Assembly: GCA_025800305.1 (NCBI GenBank)
Contig: JAOXRY010000284.1
Span: 1-33,682 of the forward strand
Direction: 5' to 3'
Origin: Campylobacterales bacterium
Lineage (GTDB): Bacteria; Campylobacterota; Campylobacteria; Campylobacterales; SZUA-545
DNA length: 33,682 nt
Position numbers and translations under genes: made by a program. The notes beneath the pieces are model-generated. The model was not told where the DNA came from and did not search any database. It was given only the letters and a program-made list of their open reading frames with translations. Positions 25,949 to 33,682 of the stretch are shown here, in pieces. Position 1 is the stretch's first letter. Each line of letters starts with the position of its first letter.

Positions 25949-27231
25949 TATTTTCCTTGTATTATTTTTGTAGATATTAATTTATTAAAAAGAACTAGAG
26001 TTATCAAAGAATAGATCCCTCCAACAACAAGCAGACCAAAAGGAATCAAATGGGTATTAATATCTCTTTTTGTAAGTTTTACAAATAGTATTAAAGCAAA
26101 ACCTAACAAGATATTAAGATAGAGTGCTTTTATATGAACATCTCTTACCTCTATTTGATAGTGACCACTATTGCCTAAAAAAACCACGGTTCTAAAAGGA
26201 AGTACCAACTCTTTAATAGTCTCATAAATTGTTGAACCTTTATAAAGAAATTGGAAGGTTTTTTTCTTTAAAAGCTCATAATCTAAATTTGTAATATATG
26301 TATCTACAACCTTTGTATCTCTTGCTTCATCGAAAGATGTAATATTGATAATTCTATTGATTGGAGTTGTGGATATTTTGAACTCTTTTGTTTTATAGTC
26401 ATATGTATCAATAGGGAGCTTAACCAGTTCATAATCATCATCCATCATAAGATAGAGTTGACTTTTTTGATCAATAATAACTCCATAATACTCTTTTCGA
26501 ACGTCCTCTTTAATGAGAGCAAATTTAAAATCTATTCCATTTAAATCAACTCTGTTTAAAAGAGGTTTGCCATCTACTTGAATTAAATGAAAAAGTTGAT
26601 TTTTATTATCACTGATGAAATACCCTATATCAAATGGTTTTTGAGTACTAGGAGTACCATATGCTTCTTTCAGTGGAAATACTGCACCTTTTTCTAAAAA
26701 TAACTTGTTATAAGCTTCTGATTTTTTCTTATCTACACTATTTGTCTTAGTAGTTATAAATGTGATTCCATCTTTATCTAATCTAAATAGATCCTCAGGC
26801 AAAGAGAGCCCTGAATACTTTGGATTTGATTCAAATAGTGGATAGAGGTTTACTACTTTTGTATTGATAAAACTTGGCTTTATCTTTAAAAAACTCTTCT
26901 CTCTTTTTATGGCATTTAAATCAAAAGAGTAAGAGATAAACTCTTTGGGAAAGTTATCAGTTTTTAAAAGATCATAGTAATATCTAAAAGGAAATTTTGA
27001 TTTAAATTGGTCTAATGTGTACTCTTTTGTACCATCAAGATTTGAGTAAATGATTTTTCTCTCTTTTCCTCCTAGTGCAGTTTTTTTAATAAAGTCTTTT
27101 TCAACAGGGGAGTAATAGACCCATTCTCTATCAATTCTAGTTGAAAAAATATCTTTATACATTTTTGGGATAAGTATAGATAAGAGTAAAGTAGCAATTA
27201 TTATTATCGGATATATTCTTAAGCTTATCAT
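25948..27231 (-). CDS. DUF4857-like ABC-associated membrane protein
   Basis: The 427-residue protein has one N-terminal membrane helix (IYPIIIIATLLLSILI). A periplasmic domain of roughly 330 residues follows, containing repeated hydrophobic strand pairs (for example LFRLDKDGITFITTKTN and LFHLIQVDGKPLLNRVDL) suggestive of a beta-propeller-like fold. Two or three C-terminal membrane helices end the protein. Architecture and context resemble DUF4857 proteins that accompany ABC-2 permeases, as I recall mostly from Bacteroidetes. Its start overlaps the permease stop by four bases (ATGA), and its stop overlaps the protease start by one. It probably acts as a periplasmic sensor or coupling subunit of the ABC complex; function is unknown. 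Confidence 0.7.
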   Translation of the reverse strand: MISLRIYPIIIIATLLLSILIPKMYKDIFSTRIDREWVYYSPVEKDFIKKTALGGKERKIIYSNLDGTKEYTLDQFKSKFPFRYYYDLLKTDNFPKEFISYSFDLNAIKREKSFLKIKPSFINTKVVNLYPLFESNPKYSGLSLPEDLFRLDKDGITFITTKTNSVDKKKSEAYNKLFLEKGAVFPLKEAYGTPSTQKPFDIGYFISDNKNQLFHLIQVDGKPLLNRVDLNGIDFKFALIKEDVRKEYYGVIIDQKSQLYLMMDDDYELVKLPIDTYDYKTKEFKISTTPINRIINITSFDEARDTKVVDTYITNLDYELLKKKTFQFLYKGSTIYETIKELVLPFRTVVFLGNSGHYQIEVRDVHIKALYLNILLGFALILFVKLTKRDINTHLIPFGLLVVGGIYSLITLVLFNKLISTKIIQGK

Positions 27232-27905
27232 TTTATATACCCTTTTGTGTAAGATCTAAAAACTTCATAGCTGGTAAGAATATAGATTATTATCACTGTA
27301 ATAGCAGAGATATTAATAACTTCACCCATAAAATAACCTCCTGTTGCCTTTGGTAAATAAACCATTAAAAAGTAAAAAGCAATAAGGATATAAAGGACTT
27401 TTTTTATAATTTTTGGTTCTAAAAAAGCTATCATTGTTGCAAGATAACACAAGATAGATCCTAAATACATTGGAAAAAGTTTTGTAAATATTCCTTGAAA
27501 AACCTCTTTTGGGTAGTAGCTATTTAAAATCAAAGAGTAGAATAGGGTAATAATAAAAAAACTCAAAATCAGTAGAATAAGTCCAGATGAAAATAGAATT
27601 GTTATCAGTTGGACATGCTTCATTGGCAGATGAAGAAATAGCCTTATCCTAGCACTTGAAACTTCTGGATAATATTGAGCAATTCCAAGTGAGATTCCAA
27701 ATACCATTAAGATGTAGTTCATGAGATTAAATTCAAACCGTCCCATTTGGGTAATAGATAAAATAGCACTGGTAGAGTTGATAAACTCCATATTGTTCTT
27801 AGCATCTATAAAAGTATCAAATAGACTCCATCCTATAATAACAGCAAAAAGTGCTATGATTTTGTAGCTTTTGAGCCACTCTTTATATATAATTCCTCCT
27901 ACCAT
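27228..27905 (-). CDS. ABC-2 type transporter permease
   Basis: The 225-residue protein has about six membrane helices, including IIALFAVIIGWSLFDTF, YILMVFGISLGIAQYY and LITILFSSGLILLILSFFIITLFY. It also has a short amphipathic N-terminus (GGIIYKEWLKSYK), typical of ABC-2 permeases. It abuts the ATPase gene with no gap and overlaps the DUF4857 gene by four bases, so the three form one transporter. ABC-2 permeases usually export; the substrate is not evident. Confidence 0.82.
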   Translation of the reverse strand: MVGGIIYKEWLKSYKIIALFAVIIGWSLFDTFIDAKNNMEFINSTSAILSITQMGRFEFNLMNYILMVFGISLGIAQYYPEVSSARIRLFLHLPMKHVQLITILFSSGLILLILSFFIITLFYSLILNSYYPKEVFQGIFTKLFPMYLGSILCYLATMIAFLEPKIIKKVLYILIAFYFLMVYLPKATGGYFMGEVINISAITVIIIYILTSYEVFRSYTKGYIK

Positions 27906-28793
27906 CTAATATCTCCCTGTATAACCCATAAAGGCTCTTTCAAACCCCATAGGTATCTTTGTTATCTTCTCAAAAGAGAGGTCTCTATGTTCAAGTTCTT
28001 TAGTGACCTCTTCTAGAGATTTAAAACTATAGATATAGGAATAGTTGTTAAAGTATTCAAAATTTGTTATTACATCATTAGACTCTATGTTTAAATTTTC
28101 AATACCCTCTATCTTATATTGAAAAAAATTATTGGTAAACTCATCTACTGTTGAGTGTAGAATAGGCTGTTTTCTATCTAAGATAATAATATCATCTAAA
28201 ATATTCTCTAAATTCTCCATAACATGAGTTGTCATTAAAACGGTTTTTTTGTACTTAATTACATACTCTTTTAAATACTCTAAAAATAGGCTTCTATAAC
28301 CTACATCCAGTCCTAAAGAGTAGTCATCAAGGATTAAAAGCTCAGGATCTTGGGCAAAAATAAGTCCCAATACAACTTGGGATCTTTGACCACATGAAAG
28401 TTTTCTAATAACTTGATTATTGGAAACATTGAGTTTTCCAACCAGCTCATAGTAGAGTTTCTTTTTCCATCTATTTGGGAAAAATTTAGAGTAGTATTTC
28501 TCAATTTGTTCAATAGTCATAAAGTCATATTGAATGTGGCCTTCATGTAAAAGTCCAATTTTTCCTTTGGTTGTAGGTGATAGATTATGAGAAGGCTCTC
28601 CATAGATGAGACACTCCCCTGATGTTGGCTCCAAGCACCCCATTAAAATATTAATTGTTGTAGATTTCCCTACACCATTTTTTCCTAAAAGACCTACAAT
28701 CTTTCCTTCAGGAATAAAAAAAGAGAAGTCTTCAAAAATCTTTTTTTTCCCGTAGTAGTGTGTAAGGTTTTTACATTCTATTATTTTTTTCAT
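27906..28793 (-). CDS. ABC transporter ATPase with unusual signature and Walker B
   Basis: The 295-residue protein has Walker A GLLGKNGVGKSTTINIL. The Q-loop region is GLLHEGHIQ, and the switch histidine is in LMTTHVMENL. Two motifs depart from the norm: the signature reads LSCGQRSQ instead of LSGGQ, and Walker B reads LLILDDYSLGLD, with Asp where the catalytic Glu normally stands. ATP hydrolysis may be slow, or the change may be a family trait. A C-terminal domain of about 75 residues follows the ABC core. It is eight bases downstream of the TonB-receptor gene and zero bases from the permease. Confidence 0.9.
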   Translation of the reverse strand: MKKIIECKNLTHYYGKKKIFEDFSFFIPEGKIVGLLGKNGVGKSTTINILMGCLEPTSGECLIYGEPSHNLSPTTKGKIGLLHEGHIQYDFMTIEQIEKYYSKFFPNRWKKKLYYELVGKLNVSNNQVIRKLSCGQRSQVVLGLIFAQDPELLILDDYSLGLDVGYRSLFLEYLKEYVIKYKKTVLMTTHVMENLENILDDIIILDRKQPILHSTVDEFTNNFFQYKIEGIENLNIESNDVITNFEYFNNYSYIYSFKSLEEVTKELEHRDLSFEKITKIPMGFERAFMGYTGRY

Positions 28794-28801
28794 CTACCTC
28801 C

Positions 28802-31291
28802 CTAAAACTTATAAGCAACTTTAAACCAAAGCTGTCTACCAGTTTTGTAGTTACTTTTTGAATTTTCAACGTTATAAACTTTGTCAAATAGATTATTAAC
28901 TTCAGTATTTAATATTAGGTTCTTCTTTGGAGTAACCTTAAAGTTAAATGTTGCTTTTAGATCTAAAGTTGTTACTGCTTTAAAGTGTATATCTCCGTAA
29001 ATAGGGACTTCTATATCCTCTGTTTTTCCGTTAGGCAATGTTGAAGTATAAGTTGTAGTAGCATCACCATCAGCTTTTCCAAGATCTGTATAGGAAGCTT
29101 TATGCTTTATAATACTATTCACATTTGTTCTACAAGAAGTTCCAAAAAATTCAAAAGATTGAAAAGCAAAATTTAGGTGAAGATTATAAGTTCTTGGTTT
29201 AGACTTTATGTTTAGATCATTGGAATCGTAAAACTCTCCCTTATAATAAACCTTATTACTGTCATTTTCACTATCTTCACTTATAGCACTATCATCGTAA
29301 TCTGTTATATTTTTCGTAGTTTCTTTCCATGAAGTGGAAAATTTATATCCCATACTAAAAGACTGAAATCTAATTGGTTCTACAGGACCTATATTTAAGG
29401 TAGTATTTTTAGATTCAGATCTACCTTCATTTGTAAAAAAAGTAGGTTTATAATAGTCCTTTGTAACACCATCAGGCATTGTAAATATTTTATAATCATC
29501 TTTTTTTTTGGAAAATTTATCTTTAGCTTCCCTTTGTACATATTTAAGATTAAATCTTATATTTGAAAAATCCTTTCTTAAACCTATTAATGATTCATCA
29601 CTATAGGGTGTTTTTAAATCTGAAAAAACATATTTTCCATCATCTTTATCAGAACTAGAACCCCAATCATTTACTACATTTTGATGGGTTTTTCTGTATT
29701 CATCATAATAAGGGATTCTTGCCTCTCTTAATTTAAAACCTAAAAATGATTTTCCATAATATCGATTGAAGCCCCCATATACAACTGTTTTATTATTTTT
29801 AAAAGGTTTAATAGAAGAGTTTACTCTATAAGAGTAGTCGTGATTTTTTAAGTAGTCATTGTAATCATATCTCAAACCAGGGGTTATTTCAAAGTTTTTA
29901 TACTCTATCTTATCTTCTAGAAATAAAGAGTGTGACAGCATATCTACACTGGTACTTTCTGCTTGATAAACTCTTCTTTCTGTAAAGAACTGTTCATAGT
30001 AAAAACAGCCTTGTGTATCACCGTTACAATCAATATTATAGTTAAATTCATGATTACTGTAATAGTGCATATCTTCTTCTCTATCAAATTTGGCACTATT
30101 AAGATTAATATCAAATCCTGTTTTTAATTTATGAATTAAAGAAGATGTTTCTATAGTGTCTGAAAATAATTTTAAATTGTAAGCCATACCACTATTCTCT
30201 TTTTCTATTGTTCCACTTCCTCCTTCAATTGAGTAGTCGTTTCCGCTACCGTTTTTTAAGCCCCAGTTCTTATCATCTGAATATCCCCATTTTTTATGAT
30301 AATTTAAAGATTTTTTAGAGTTTTGATTATATTTATAAGCAAGACTAGATTTTAAATTCCAAAAGTCATACCCTTTCTCATAGTTTGCTTTAAGTGAGTA
30401 CCCTCCACCTTTAATTTTTGTATTTGAGTCTTTTACATATTCTAAAAAGTGGGTTGAGTTATATGGAGAGTGTGTTCCTGTAATATCTAAAATAGCGTCA
30501 TCTTCAAAATAGTGACTCCACTTGAAAAAGAGTGATTGATTTAATCTCTCTTTATCTCTAAATCCCCCAAAATATGCTCCAGGAATAATAGATTCTTTTC
30601 TATTGTAAGAGAAGATAACTCCATTTTCATCATTAATAGGCATACTAGCGTAGGCAGAGTAGAAGTGCTTCTCAAATCTTGGTTGGGATTTATCAGACCT
30701 TGCTTTTTCAAACTCCTCTTTATTGGATACATGAAATTTTGTTAATTTATCACTTGTATGACCATAAGAGACTTTGTATACTGGTTCTGCTCCAGCTCTT
30801 ATAGTTTTTACATCTATAACCCCACCTGTAAAATTTCCATATTCAGCAGAGATCCCTGAGTCATATACCTCAATTGATTCAACCAAATCTAGATCTAAAA
30901 AGATCTCATTCTCATTTCCTGGTGCATCATAAGAATTAAATGTACCTGATAGATTTGGGTCAATCAATGAGTCGTTTGATACTCCATCAATTTGAAAATT
31001 ATTTTGATAAAAAGGAGCATCATTTATAGATACTTTTCCAGGGGTAATTTCTCCTGCTGTTTTAGAGTTTTTAGATTGATCTGAAACTTCAATATTTGGA
31101 TTTGTTTCAAGTAAAGATCCAATAAAACCGTTGCCTTGTACCGAATTTTCAATCTCGGTTCTATCAATTTTTGTTCCAGAGATTGAGGTACTTGAAGTAT
31201 CTTGGCTTCCGTCTACTGTAATTACAGAAAGACTCTCTGCAAAAAGAGCCTTTCCTGATAATAAAGCTGCTAATAAAAGCTTATAATTCAT
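28802..31291 (-). CDS. TonB-dependent outer-membrane receptor
   Basis: The 829-residue protein has a signal peptide cleavable after AlaPheAla (residue 18) and a possible TonB box SLSVITVDG. The plug domain carries NFQIDGVSNDSLIDP and the VESIEVYDSGISAEYGNFTGG motif. A 22-stranded barrel pattern follows, ending in FKVAYKF with the terminal aromatic residue expected for Bam assembly. An extracellular loop holds a close cysteine pair (IDCNGDTQGCFYY), likely a disulfide. It has no siderophore-specific motif I can recognise. Its ATG overlaps the stop of the upstream repeat protein by one base, suggesting the two work together at the surface, with the M16 protease downstream. Confidence 0.93.
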   Translation of the reverse strand: MNYKLLLAALLSGKALFAESLSVITVDGSQDTSSTSISGTKIDRTEIENSVQGNGFIGSLLETNPNIEVSDQSKNSKTAGEITPGKVSINDAPFYQNNFQIDGVSNDSLIDPNLSGTFNSYDAPGNENEIFLDLDLVESIEVYDSGISAEYGNFTGGVIDVKTIRAGAEPVYKVSYGHTSDKLTKFHVSNKEEFEKARSDKSQPRFEKHFYSAYASMPINDENGVIFSYNRKESIIPGAYFGGFRDKERLNQSLFFKWSHYFEDDAILDITGTHSPYNSTHFLEYVKDSNTKIKGGGYSLKANYEKGYDFWNLKSSLAYKYNQNSKKSLNYHKKWGYSDDKNWGLKNGSGNDYSIEGGSGTIEKENSGMAYNLKLFSDTIETSSLIHKLKTGFDINLNSAKFDREEDMHYYSNHEFNYNIDCNGDTQGCFYYEQFFTERRVYQAESTSVDMLSHSLFLEDKIEYKNFEITPGLRYDYNDYLKNHDYSYRVNSSIKPFKNNKTVVYGGFNRYYGKSFLGFKLREARIPYYDEYRKTHQNVVNDWGSSSDKDDGKYVFSDLKTPYSDESLIGLRKDFSNIRFNLKYVQREAKDKFSKKKDDYKIFTMPDGVTKDYYKPTFFTNEGRSESKNTTLNIGPVEPIRFQSFSMGYKFSTSWKETTKNITDYDDSAISEDSENDSNKVYYKGEFYDSNDLNIKSKPRTYNLHLNFAFQSFEFFGTSCRTNVNSIIKHKASYTDLGKADGDATTTYTSTLPNGKTEDIEVPIYGDIHFKAVTTLDLKATFNFKVTPKKNLILNTEVNNLFDKVYNVENSKSNYKTGRQLWFKVAYKF

Positions 31292-33682
31292 TAATTAACA
31301 TTATCGTAAGGTAAGGTGTCTATAGTATCTAAAATACCATCACCATCAATATCATCATCTATTTCTAGACCTGAAGCAGTAATGTCTGCTTCAGTGGCAC
31401 CTAGGTTAAAAAAGTCTGGTTTTCCATCACCATCAGAGTCTACACTAGCTACACTACTACCTAATAATTGATCAAATTCAGCTAAAGCTTTAGCTCCATA
31501 TACATATGCTAACTCTTTCTCTTTTGTAGTTTTGATTTTTTCAAGAACTGATTTTAATTTGGTTACATCATTAAGACTACCATATCCACTTACCACACTA
31601 ACAAGATAGTCGTATTGTGTTGCTGTATCATAAGATACCCTATCAGAACCTAAAGATTTGATTTCAGTTTCATATACTTGTTTAATTATATCTTCTGCTT
31701 TAGATTTATCTCCAACTTGATAATAACCATTGGCAATGGATGATTCAAAGTTACTTGAATTATTGTATATTCCTATTAGTGATTTCATTCTATCTTTAAT
31801 ATTGTCTTTATCCCCAGCTACAAATTGATTGTCAGTATTAACTTGATTTAAAGCTCTTTCTAGTAATCCTTTTGCTTCTGTTTGTTTTTTATTTATAGAT
31901 AGGATATTGGCAATTTTAACAATATCTTCAACATCTGTAGTTGTATTTGCAAAGGTCTCTAGAGAATCTAATATAGAAACTACATCAATTTCATTTTCAT
32001 ACCCTAACTCTTTTGCCGCATCCCAAATATTTAATAAACCATCTACTTTTTCTGAAGCACTATCTGGAAAACTTTTTAGCTTTACAATTGATTCATTGAT
32101 TGTATCTTTGGCACTTTGATTCTCTCCCAGATCTTTATACATACTTGCAATTGCCAAATATCCATATCTATTTCTATGGTTTGTGTTACTCCAATATCCA
32201 TAAACTTTTTTTGCATCTCCTTCACTTATATTAGAATCACCTCCATACCATGTATCAGCTAAGACTCTTAGTCTGTCCAAATAATCTTTTAAGTCACTAT
32301 CTGTTCCTAAAATTTTAATAGCCATTGCTGTGGGAATCAAATTAGTTGGTTGTAGTTGAGTGCTGTATTGCATTAATTTTTCTTTATTTGAAGAAGAATA
32401 GTATGTATCAACTCCATAGTAATCAGTAAATAGCTTGTCTTTTTGACCATTTAGAAAAAGTGCTGTACCAGCACCTCTTTGAATGGCATCATCAACATAG
32501 GAATTACTAAGAGTTCCAAGCTCAGTAATAACTGTATCCATATCAGTAGTATTAAGAGCATTATAAGCGACTTGAAGATTTTTCATTGACGAACTTAAAG
32601 CACCGTTTTCTATACCACCAAATGCTTTTTCTGCTATTGTTGTTGTATCTTTTCCAAATATTTTTCCATGGATTGCTATAGTCGCAAGGTGGAATTGTGC
32701 AGATTTCTTTTCTGGATCTGCAGGAAAATTGTTACCTAATTCAATATTTTTATCATATGATTTTCTAGCATTTTCAATATCATTATAATAAGTGATAAAA
32801 TCTGTTGATAAATCATCAATTAAGTTTGTTATTTTTTGATAATCATTTACTTGTTGTTTAGCCACAGGAGTTGATGAGGTAGCTGTATATCTATTGGCTT
32901 CTAAATAATATTGTGTATAGCCCGTTAGTTTATTAATTACTGTATTTGCACCGGTTATTTCTAAACTATTATTGTCTTCAAAATGACCTGTTTTTGACAG
33001 ATGCCTTATAATATATGAGAGATCGTTCTGTTCAGAAGTAGCTATACTTTCATCTTGTCCATCTTTAGAAAGTATAGTCTGTTTTACAATTTCATACTCT
33101 TTTGTAAAAGCTTTTGCTGCTACTGTTTTCTCATCAATTTCAAGTAATAACTTACCTAGAGTTCTATATCCATCTTGCTTTTCACTAGGTGTATAAACGT
33201 TATCCTTAATATGTTCAAGACCTTCATCATAAAAACCAAGTTTTGTTAGTCCTTTTGCAACTTCTGAATTTATAGGATCGTTTACACCATCACTATAAAG
33301 AACTTTTGTTAGTTCAATTATACTGGCTATATTAGATTTATTTGAATATGCGTAATAGTTCCTTCTTTTTGTTTGATCATTTCCTACAACTTGAGCATAA
33401 CTACTGGCATCGAAAAGTACAAAACCACTGATATCTAAAATATTAATAGCTTTACTATCTATATAGGTTTGAAACTCATTTAACGTTAAAGTTAATCTAT
33501 CTGCAGTTGTTATATTTAATTCACCATCTTCAAATTTAGGTAACAGATCAAGGTCTGTTAGAGCTTTTCTAATATGATAAGAGGTGATAACATGAGTCTT
33601 ACTATCCTTTTTATTTGCTGCCACAATTTTTTGTTTGGGAGAATAAGAGGTTTGTTTTGAAAACCGGTAGGTTTGTAGGGTG
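31291..33682 (-). CDS. Helical-repeat protein with calcium-loop C-terminus, N-terminus outside the window
   Basis: The ORF track starts this at a GTG (33622-33624), but the frame stays open to the window edge (…TYRFSKQTSYSPKQK precedes it). The true start, and any signal peptide, therefore lies outside. At least 796 residues are present. Most is helical with TPR-like pairs, for example YGYLAIASMYKDLGENQSAK and GYYQVGDKSKAEDIIKQVYE. The last 50 residues hold two Asp-rich thrombospondin type-3-like calcium loops, DSDGDGKPDFF and DDIDGDGILDTIDTLP. It overlaps the TonB-receptor start by one base. A surface or periplasmic substrate-capture role is inferred from position and calcium loops only. Confidence 0.75.
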   Translation of the reverse strand, partial: TLQTYRFSKQTSYSPKQKIVAANKKDSKTHVITSYHIRKALTDLDLLPKFEDGELNITTADRLTLTLNEFQTYIDSKAINILDISGFVLFDASSYAQVVGNDQTKRRNYYAYSNKSNIASIIELTKVLYSDGVNDPINSEVAKGLTKLGFYDEGLEHIKDNVYTPSEKQDGYRTLGKLLLEIDEKTVAAKAFTKEYEIVKQTILSKDGQDESIATSEQNDLSYIIRHLSKTGHFEDNNSLEITGANTVINKLTGYTQYYLEANRYTATSSTPVAKQQVNDYQKITNLIDDLSTDFITYYNDIENARKSYDKNIELGNNFPADPEKKSAQFHLATIAIHGKIFGKDTTTIAEKAFGGIENGALSSSMKNLQVAYNALNTTDMDTVITELGTLSNSYVDDAIQRGAGTALFLNGQKDKLFTDYYGVDTYYSSSNKEKLMQYSTQLQPTNLIPTAMAIKILGTDSDLKDYLDRLRVLADTWYGGDSNISEGDAKKVYGYWSNTNHRNRYGYLAIASMYKDLGENQSAKDTINESIVKLKSFPDSASEKVDGLLNIWDAAKELGYENEIDVVSILDSLETFANTTTDVEDIVKIANILSINKKQTEAKGLLERALNQVNTDNQFVAGDKDNIKDRMKSLIGIYNNSSNFESSIANGYYQVGDKSKAEDIIKQVYETEIKSLGSDRVSYDTATQYDYLVSVVSGYGSLNDVTKLKSVLEKIKTTKEKELAYVYGAKALAEFDQLLGSSVASVDSDGDGKPDFFNLGATEADITASGLEIDDDIDGDGILDTIDTLPYDNVN

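Overview
This AT-rich window, with compact same-strand gene runs, most likely comes from a member of the Campylobacterota (former Epsilonproteobacteria). The main reason is gene order. A ddl–ruvA–DUF342 block lies divergent to murJ, and a yifB–def–clpP–tig block lies divergent to folE–fliI. As far as I can recall, both match arrangements in Campylobacter and its relatives. I cannot name a genus from sequence alone.

Layout. From 1 to 4480 is housekeeping: a truncated ddl, ruvA and a FapA/DUF342 protein on the minus strand, then murJ on the plus strand. From 4461 to 6110 is an accessory insert on the minus strand: a ParE/RelE-type toxin with its antitoxin, a small helix-turn-helix protein, and a Dam-like adenine methylase that abuts the ComM/YifB-type ATPase gene (6111-7628) with no gap. 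Two overlapping small membrane-protein genes (7711-8200), preceded by a perfect 19-bp palindrome, sit between yifB and the protein quality-control block def–clpP–tig (8203-10691). Divergent from tig, folE and fliI overlap by one base.

From 12723 to 16504 are two overlapping genes of unrecognised function: an exported 471-residue protein and a 788-residue lipoprotein. Both are built on an 11-residue (hendecad) repeat and share a C-terminal domain. In the larger protein the repeat starts charged and, after a break, resumes as a Gly/Ala/Thr/Val-rich core of about 22 units. I consider this pair the best candidate for an undescribed system. From 16485 to 22913 is a signalling cluster: a Cache-like histidine kinase, a kinase that begins with a receiver domain, and a large PAS kinase whose gene directly follows an orphan NMT1/TauA-like lipoprotein binding protein. 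No DNA-binding response regulator is visible.

From 33682 down to 23174 (minus strand) is a tightly coupled six-gene operon: a large helical-repeat protein with a calcium-loop C-terminus (5' end outside the window), a TonB-dependent receptor, an ABC ATPase, an ABC permease, a DUF4857-like membrane protein and a PqqL/FusC-like periplasmic M16 protease. The receptor plus M16 protease plus ABC combination recalls the Fus/YddAB-PqqL import systems, so uptake and periplasmic digestion of a protein or peptide is a reasonable hypothesis, although the ABC part is of a different type.

I saw no rRNA, tRNA, CRISPR array or insertion sequence. No gap without a gene exceeds about 260 bases. Motif counts in this answer were made by eye.
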